Below are positions 56,453 to 64,000 of a stretch of 64,000 nt of DNA, one piece after another. Position 1 is the stretch's first letter. Each line of letters starts with the position of its first letter. The stretch comes from Paragordius varius. Lineage: Eukaryota; Nematomorpha. A model generated the notes under the pieces. That model saw only the letters and a list, made by a program, of their open reading frames with translations, was not told the DNA's origin and ran no database searches. The position numbers and the translations under genes are program-made. The stretch spans positions 3,534,001 through 3,598,000 of the forward strand of contig OZ176059.1 in the NCBI GenBank assembly GCA_964247055.1. The letters are read 5' to 3'.

Positions 56453-57167
56453 AATTCGGGGACTCGACCTACAAACTGTGGTGTCATCTCGATACTAAAC
56501 TTTATAAAGTAGAACTCAAAAATCAACAAGAAACTTATATTGATGATCCATCTAAACCGGCCTCATTTCTTAATTTATTGGAAAATGAAGACTTTACAAA
56601 CGATGATTTACGGAGAATTTTGAACACTTCTTTCCATAACCTTTGTTATTTAAGGGAACATAAAAACGAAAATCAACAAAATAATAATTTAGACTATGAA
56701 AATAAAAATAATACGAAAATCAACAAAGATACCCTAATTATTGATTTGGTAGGAGAACAGACGGAACCTTTAGATCTTTCGCTGAAAAACCACCAAAAAT
56801 AGAAAAAAATAATCGATTTCGACCAAATGTGCATTTATATGGCAAAAATGAGAGCCAAATCGATAGTAATTTTAACGTAAAGCCTAAAAGAATAAATAAT
56901 ATGATAGCGAGCCCGGGAAAAATGTATGAATGTATCCAATGTAACAAAGTATATAAAACGGGAGCGGGATTATATTTTCATAATAAATCATTTAATGAAC
57001 AAATTAAATATCCGTGCAAGATTTGTTGTAAGATGTTTTCTCGCAGTAGCTCTCTTACTCAGCACATTAAGTCGGTTCATGAGAAAATTAAACATAAATG
57101 TCCGATTTGCAAAAAGGAATATACTGGAAAAGGCAATACCAAGCATATTAAAAATTTACATAATTGA
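56453..57167 (+). pseudogene. C2H2 zinc-finger/CtBP-motif gene, copy 8, exon 2 (broken, no exon 1)
   Basis: The acceptor region is ttatag|AATTCGGGGACTCG. It reads DSTYKLWCHLDTKLYKVELK, the acidic domain and TEPLDLSLK, then a one-base deletion in the A-run after PLDLS shifts the frame to a stop (LKNHQK). From 56829 a different linker follows (NESQIDSNFNVKPKRINNMI), not matching the DSNDISLNDINNL linker of the other copies. Then comes a damaged finger 1 (second histidine replaced: HNKSFNE), a good finger 2 with RSSSLTQ in the recognition helix, and a last finger shortened inside its helix (KGNTKHIKN). Non-functional, but with an unusual centre. Confidence 0.85.
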
Positions 57168-57361
57168 ACACTTAATTCAACATATAATATATTAAATGTA
57201 GCATTAAATATATTTTGTTCAAATATCCATTTCGTAAAATGATATTGAGATTCATATTATTTTATGAGACGTTTATTGCAATACGCATGTTCGTTAATAG
57301 AATATTTAAAATGCTATTGAACCTGTGATTTATTCTGGAGTTTTTTATTGTAAAAAGAATG

Positions 57362-57618
57362 TAAAAATCTAAATTATACCGACAAAAACTAATATAAAAA
57401 CAAATATTTTTTCTATAGGATATCCATAACTTTTATATTTCTTAATTATAACTGATTGTCTTACACCGCAGATTGTAAAATAGAGTTAGATTAGTAATGC
57501 AATCAATTTATTCAAATAATTTTCATAGGAAAAAATGAATTTTAAAATTTATGGATGTTTTAAAAAAAATTGTATATATTTTTTAAATTTAGTCCGTATA
57601 ATATCAATTTTAACAGTA
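57362..57618. mobile_element. MITE-1 copy (downstream position, gene copy 8)
   Basis: Left arm aaatctaaattataccgaca; right arm ttagtccgtataatatcaat then tttaacagta. It aligns over its full length with the truncated copy at 3895-4049. Confidence 0.75.
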
Positions 57619-57920
57619 CAGAACTCACTTTATTGTTGGCCAATTAGCAATACAGTAGCGTATGATATAAAAAATTGTATATAAATTAATGAACAAAGTT
57701 AATTTTATTTAATTTTTGAAAAAGTATAATGAAGTGTGCACACTAATTTCGGAAATAAAGGTCCTAATATTTTTAAACAATTTACATAAAGCAAATAAAT
57801 AAGTTTAATGTTCTATAAAATGTTTATTTCACACCGTTTGTTGTTTATTATTTACACGTTACTGTATTGCCAATCGGCCAAGAATAATGTGAAGTAGCCA
57901 ACAATAAAGTGGGTACTGTA
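57617..57920. mobile_element. MITE-2 copy
   Basis: The left end is tacagaactcactttattgt, then tggccaattagcaatacagt; the right end is ccaacaataaagtgggtact ending gta. These are the best-preserved outer ends of the family. The centre is enlarged relative to the 200-bp form. Confidence 0.7.
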
Positions 57921-58880
57921 TATACTAAACTCTTAGTTTTCTATCTATATAACAAATAAACTCTACGGTTTAATCAGTCTGGCCCGCTTTTTCAATGTAA
58001 TTAATTATCAGCTTAAACTTTTCCTATTACTTATTATACTTTTTAAACAACCGCTAATCACTAAGAGACTAAAACTATAAAATATTTGTATAAAATCAAA
58101 AATAAGATTAAAAAAATTAGAAATCTTTTGGCGATATACACCTATTTCCTATAATAGCACAACTTAATTTCTAAAATGATTTAAACTTTTATAAAATTAA
58201 TAATTATTAAAAGTTTATTTTATATAAACAAAAACATAGAAACAATATATGAGAAATAAAAATGACATTATAATATAATCCAACCTACAATCATATCCCA
58301 GATATAATTAAAATTTTAAGGACGTATAGGATACAAAAAAGTTTGAGAGAGATATGTAAATTGGTGACGATAAAAAATAATACAATTGGAATTATATATG
58401 TGTAGAGTTTTGAAAAAATATGGTTGTCTTTGTAAAAAAAAATTTATCCTACGTTTTGTCCGTATTTTTAAGTTTTACTTTATTTGAACAAAGTTTAGAT
58501 AAATAATATATTTTCGGCCATCAAAACGCTTAACTCGCTTTTGTTAGCTGCTAAATATTTATAAATTAAAGATTTTAAGTAAATATATATTTCCATCCAT
58601 GTTAAATTAATTTATCCGATTTCATAAATAGATGGCAAATATATGAGAAAAATATGCATGGCTGTCAATATTAAGGCATTAATTGAAAATTTTTAACATC
58701 AGAAAATTGTCGAACTAGTATGGCTCTCCAATCAATGAAAAAATATGTCATATATAGCCATTAATATAATACAAATATAAGTAAGCCTCCTTTTATATTC
58801 GTTTGTGAAATCCTCATACTTTAACAAACTTTTTCTAATTTTTGGCTAACATTACACTTAATATAAAAAAACACTTTCAA
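57921..58880. repeat. repeat-unit flank with a worn MITE-1 (about 58305-58481)
   Basis: No gene is seen. MITE-1 pieces are ttttaaggacgtataggata and cctacgttttgtccgtattt. The stretch 58500-58880 is the paralogue of 35470-35827 and carries no LINE between cttaatat and the run leading to cactttcaaatagag; it is the empty site for the RLE-type LINE insertion. Confidence 0.6.
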
Positions 58881-60240
58881 ATAGAGGGTAATTAATGCTA
58901 TTGATTGAAGAAGGAAAATAGATTGAATATATTGTAATCGGTTAATATTAATCATTTAAATTTTTAAAATGTCCTCACCCGTACAAGATATGTTTTATAA
59001 AAAAATATAAACGAAATTAGGGTATATAGTTGTAGTTTTTGTTTTTAACATGTTTAGATATTTTAAATTGGCGCATATTAGTGTTATGATTATTTATATT
59101 TAAAATAAACCAATTAATACAATGGTCCTTTGTTTTGTATTCAATTAAATTTTAATATTTATCCAAAGATTTAATTTTTATTATAAGTTTTTAATAATAA
59201 CATGGAGAAACTTTCCTTTCTGTTCCTGATGCCCAAATATAGGTTGAAACCTTACAATCTATTTAAAGAAAATGTTAAATCGCGTTTTTAAATTTTTTAT
59301 TATGATATATATGTTCTTTTAATAGATGGAGCAATAACCTAATTATCTATCACATATCCACATATTATGAAATAATTTAAAAAAAAATAAAAATGTTAGT
59401 TATTTATTTTGTATGTAAAATATTTTTTGCAATTAAAACAACATTAATTTGTTTTATTTGTTTCTAGAAAACCAAAATTTATTTTTCATTCATATACACC
59501 TTTATTGAGTCTAACATAATATATTTAGATTTAAGAGAGTTTTGCTTAAATAAATTAAAAATAGGTTATTTTTATAACAAAACATAAAGAAGATGGCAAT
59601 ACTTAATTTCAATTGGATTTAAATTAAATTTTAAAAAAATACTTTTATAGCGATCTTCATAAAACCATAAAAACAAATATTATCTTTTTAGGTAAAAATT
59701 TATATATATTTATTTGATGTATTAAAATTTATTTATGTAATAACCGTTGACTATTTGCTCTGAACTAATTCTCAACTTCAACTAGCAGAAATTCAAATTT
59801 TTAACCAAATTTAATTTAGCTATACATTATTTTATAATTTACGCTACGTAAATTTAATATGCATAGGGTGGAATATATTCTGATTTTGTAATGGAAAACG
59901 CGTTATCTTTCACTTTAACAAGTGAATAGTCAAATTATTTAATAATGTGTGCGTATATAATTAAAAATATAATAGAAAACAGTCGCTGGTTAAACATCGA
60001 ATGTTTATATATGCAATTGTTTAAAATCTGTGTATTTTATTTATAAAACATTTCTGACATCTAATTTTTAAATATAATTTTATAAATTTTTTACTTTAAT
60101 TACTAACCTTTATTATATTTATAAATATAATTTGGCATATGAAAAATGGGTTTGTGAATATTATATATTTAGATTAACAATAATTTTTAATATGTACAAT
60201 TTTTATATCCTGATTTTCCTAAAAAACTCATTAATTTAAA

Positions 60241-60310
60241 CCAGTGGTTCTCAACTATTTTTTGTTCACCCCCCCTCCCCCAAAATCAATCATTTACTAC
60301 CTCCCCTTCG
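60241..60310 (+). mobile_element. hAT-like left terminus
   Basis: Ccagtggttctcaactattt followed by tttgttcaccccccctcccc resembles CAGTGGTTCTCAA...-type hAT ends. The C-rich run is exceptional in this window. No complementary right end is seen in the next 1.5 kb. Confidence 0.5.
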
Positions 60311-60698
60311 CAAAATAGATGAAAAAAATTTTAAAATAAATCATGTTGCCTCAATTATTGAAAATTTATTTTATATCGACAATTGATAATTTGCACGTGA
60401 ATCCTCATTAATCAATTTTTATGATTTTTTATTTAATTAAGACTGAACCACTTCAGCATTAAGTTGATCCAAAAGGTGTCAAAATACATATAATTTGAAC
60501 ACATATACAGGCTTTTATTCAAAATTTTTCGATATAAAAATAAGTAAAATATTTTTTTAGTTGAATTATATTTCAACTAATGACCTCTTCCACTTCTATT
60601 AGAAAAATGTTAACATCTCCAAATGGATTAACTGATAATAATACTAAGAATTACACGTGTTAATTGTGTAAAAGCGAGCAACGGGCATTAGAAACAAA

Positions 60699-60962
60699 AA
60701 TACATTAAAAACTGATATTATATGGACGCAACGTAAAAAAATAAAGACAAATTTTTTTATAAAATATAACCATATTTTTTTAAATCATTATATCCTATAT
60801 TAAATATAACCGAAAATATGTAATTTGTGTTACCAATGTACATTTCTACTTTATTCCTTTGCAACTCAATGTTTTATATTTAAAATAAACAAGAATTGAA
60901 AAGTAGGGTTGTCTTTTAGAAAAAAATATTTGTCTTTATTACTTTTCCGTATACAGTATTAG
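60699..60962. mobile_element. MITE-1 copy
   Basis: Left end tacattaaaaactgatatta then tatggacgcaacgta; inner arms tataaaatataaccatattt and aaagtagggttgtcttttag; the right end is shortened (ttttccgtatacagta). Confidence 0.7.
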
Positions 60963-63360
60963 TAAATATATATTGCAAGAAAGTTATTAATTATTGCCAA
61001 CAAAGAAAATTATTATTGGCCAATAATAGTTAAAATTAGAAAAAATATATAAACCAATAATACTACCCTTTGTTGTATATGCTATTTGGCAAGAATTAAT
61101 AAATTTCTAGCAATGTATACTTACTCCTTTAATTATTTTAACTGTATGTATGAATTACATAATTGTCCATTCTGTCTTTATTTAAAATTTTTAATCGATA
61201 TTTTTATATATTAAAGAAGCTGTAAAAATAATTAAATACAGTATGCATGAATTTGACAATCTAATATTCATTACTCCCCATAATGTTACTTTTATAATTT
61301 GCATTAAATAATATAAAATAAACTCTTTTTAAAAAAGATTAAACATTGTGTTTACTAACATAATTTATTGACTCAAAATCCCGCCTCCTATTTTTAGTTT
61401 AACTCTGCAGCTTTATGAGTTTTTTTGCTCTTCAGAAACAATAAATTAAAAAAGTTTAAATTCAATAATAGATCCTAATAGTTAGCCATTTATATCTACA
61501 CTTTTTGTCATTTCACCCCTTTACTTCTTTTATGTGACAACTTTTTTTCGTGTACTGCCATTTTATATAAAATTTATTTTTAGCTTTTCGAAAATGATTT
61601 TACTATTATTTATGGAAAAATAGTAGTTATAGATTAAATTTTATTTGTCGGTATTAAATGATAACAAAGCACTGTTTTTAACGTTTTAGCTCAATTATTT
61701 AATGAATATATTGCTTATATATTTATAACACAGCTTTTTTCAAAAGTATACATTATATATTTGTAAATAATATTAATTATTAACTTTTATACAAATAGAG
61801 ATTGATATACTTAAAAATATAAAATATATTTTTGTTTAAAATAGATGGCGTCTATTTCATCCCATTATTTACCAATTAAGAGTTTGAATATATCACCAAT
61901 AAAAACATAGACGGACCACACTAGACAATATTTTCTTGAGTTTATTTGTACACTATATAATATTAAAAAATTTATTTTAAAACTTAATTAGTGATATGAT
62001 GTTATATAATATGCAACAAAACATAACTCTATTTTATATATTACAGTAAAATATGTAATTATCCGGAAGAATTTTTTAACTAACAGACATAATCTTTTTA
62101 TAAGAGACAGAGTGTTTAAATCAAAAGATTATAATTTTAAATTTTTTTTTCATACGTACAAATTTTCGATTATACGGACAAATTTTTTTACGGACATAAA
62201 TCCGAAATATAATAGGGTAAGAGGAGCACTTATCTATAACAATTGACAACATTTCTGCCACTCGAGTTTTTTCATTTTTTGATATTTAGTATTATTCTAA
62301 CAGTAAGTCTAAAATAAAAATTATAACTCCTTCTAAGAATTTTGTATAATTTGATTTATTTAATTATGCGCCCTCTTTATCAAAATTAAAATGTTTTTCT
62401 TTGAAAATATACAAGTAATGCCCATTTGTAATATATCATTCGAAAAAGTAATAAAAACTCTATAAAATGTATACTAATATGTATTACAACGACAGTTAAT
62501 ATTGGACACAAAGAGCGACAAACGCGCGAAGCGAGAGCATTTTTTTTAAATATTATATTTTTAAAACTAATGGATGAAAATAGCTCAAACTTTGTTTAGA
62601 TGGTGATGAATGTCCAAAAAAGATAACACAAGAAAGTTTTTTTGATTAAAACTTTTTTATTGCTTTTATGTCACTCAAAACAGCCAAGTTTTTTAAAAAT
62701 TACCATCTCATCAATATTAATTTATTTTCTTTACGAGGCTGATAATTTCAAAATTTTAAAGATAAAAACAAAATTTAAGGTACTTTTGATCTTTTAGAGC
62801 CATTTACAGTTATAACTATGCATTTTAGTATCCACTAGGTAAAATATTTATGATAATAATAATTTTTATTAAAAAAACAAACCAAAAGCTTTTTCAAACA
62901 TTTTTTTAAATTAAATACTAATATAACCCTAATAATTATATTAAAATAATTTATATGATTTTCAAATTAGTTTGTCTGTGAAAATTCTTGACTTATTTAA
63001 GGATTGAAAATTTTGACCATTCAAATCCAAATAACTTTTACATCCGATTGATTTAAACGACTTACTACCATTTAAAAGATGCAGTTTTTTGCGCTCTTTC
63101 GAATGATATAAAATACATGGCTTCATATCTAAAACTTTTAATTTTCGAAATTTCGAGTTTAATGTTAAATCGGGGCCAAAAATTATCGATAAACTCTAAT
63201 ATAAAAAAATTATTGTATGCTAGACCAATTTTCTTTTCAGATATACTAGTTATGTACTTTGATGAAATAAATTTTAAATTTACAAGAATGGCAGTTAAAA
63301 AAAATAAAATTTGTTGTCTAGTGTTATTCTGCCTGAAAAGAAGATCTGAAAATTGATATT
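60963..63360. other. AT-rich DNA with no gene; broken MITE-1 at 62041-62210
   Basis: I see no convincing coding region; the open frame at 63117-63356 has no features. The stretch 62041-62210 has tacagtaaaatatgtaattat and, later, ttttcgattatacggacaaa, so it holds pieces of two MITE-1 arms. A GC patch at 62515-62540 (gacaaacgcgcgaagcgaga) stands out. Most of this stretch has no paralogue elsewhere in the window. Confidence 0.4.
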
Positions 63361-64000
63361 ATTTTGCAATCATAACGTATGTTTTCGCTTTTGTTGGTTG
63401 TTGATCATCTATAAACCGAATATTTAGATAATTTTTTTATTTCTATGTTAAAGAATGAATTAACCTACTTCTATAAATAGATGGCACGTATATAATTAAA
63501 ATATGTTACTACTGTTATATTAATATTCTAACTTTAATTCATTGTTTTATTAGCTTAATTGAGGGAATATTTCCCCTTTTGATTTGTCTTAAAATTATAT
63601 TATTTTAAGTTAATGTAATAATTAAGCTAGATTTAATCTTGATTAGTAATGTCATAATACAAGAATTACAGTCATGTAGACTTTATTTTATCAAAAATTT
63701 TTGTTTTCGTTAAATGCGTATAAAATATTTGTTAAAGAATATAAAATAAGAGCTATATTGTAAAGAAGTGTGGGGGAAGGGCGTCGGAAATTTTTGGTAA
63801 AAATGAAAATCTAAAAATATTTTTAAAGGGGAATGGTTATATTTTGTTAATTTTTTAGCAAAATTTTATATATTTTTTATTTTGATAAAATATTTATTCC
63901 ACACCTAGATTCAAATTATGGCATCCAAATATACCCCAGACTAAATTTGAGTTAGTATTTTTAATAATCTAGTGAAAAAAAATATATAAATATGCCAAAA
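63361..64000. repeat. repeat-unit flank, inverted-repeat arm and truncated MITE-3
   Basis: The stretch 63361-63500 repeats 35470-35620 and 58500-58650 (ttcgcttttgttggttgttg; ataaatagatggca). The part 63765-63805 is the inverted partner of 28755-28805. From about 63905, agattcaaattatggcatcc then aaatataccccagacta is the left end of a MITE-3 that runs off the window, its interior matching 45245-45275. Confidence 0.6.

Noticed and set aside
62515-62545. Possible second Helitron end (gacaaacgcgcgaagcgaga)
   Set aside because: The GC-rich cgcgaagcg core is there, but no CTRR-T follows and no copy with that ending is in the window.
63117-63356. 79-aa ORF near the right edge
   Set aside because: It has no motif, no homologous open frame and composition like the flanks; chance open frames of this length are expected here.

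Overview
This is a very AT-rich nuclear segment of a eukaryote, most likely an arthropod. The evidence is a multi-copy C2H2 zinc-finger gene family with an intron and AATAAA-type 3' ends, two kinds of LINE (one R2/R4-like with a restriction-like endonuclease, one RTE-like), TA-flanked MITEs of Tc1/mariner/pogo type, hAT-like ends and a Helitron-like end. There are no operons, ribosome binding sites or bacterial genes. I cannot name the species.

Most of the window is built from diverged copies of one multi-kilobase repeat unit, in direct and inverted order. The core of each unit is a small zinc-finger gene. Eight recognisable copies of its large exon lie at 2854-3747, 9191-9991, 16396-16765, 18341-19151 (minus strand), 25378-26110, 42893-43769, 48031-48845 and 56453-57167, with a ninth scrap at 10022-10216. 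The encoded protein has an acidic N-terminal domain that I do not recognise, a perfect PLDLS motif (the motif that binds the CtBP co-repressor) and three to five C2H2 fingers. The simplest reading is a family of DNA-binding, CtBP-recruiting repressors.

About 1.0-1.3 kb upstream of six copies lies an 85-bp block that is far better conserved than its surroundings. It ends in AAAATGG followed by GTAT. I interpret it as exon 1: 5' UTR, start codon and one base of codon 2, then a splice donor. Splicing to the acceptor before ATTTCGGCGA gives M-D-F-G-D in frame. With this model the copy at 46953-48845 is intact (272 aa, length an exact multiple of three); every other copy carries at least one break. 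The gene sits in a fixed cassette: exon 1, a palindromic MITE (MITE-1) near the intron's 3' end, exon 2, a conserved 3' UTR, another MITE-1 about 180 bp after the stop, then usually a second MITE (MITE-2).

Other contents, left to right: a U2 snRNA-like 5' head fused to about 450 bp of pyrimidine-rich DNA that replaces the front of gene copy 3 (15891-16390); an RTE-like 3' end (20655-21103); an unidentified minus-strand ORF behind a tandem duplication (27910-28600); a decayed coding-like stretch followed by a 21-bp minisatellite (31593-32316); a broken RTE-like LINE (32870-34436); the 3' end of an RLE-type LINE (35828-36275) and a longer copy of the same family (49844-52205); a tandem array with a period near 310 bp that runs toward a Helitron-like end (39110-41005); and a third MITE with 36-bp inverted ends (45148-45692). 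The rest is AT-rich, gene-free repeat-unit flank.
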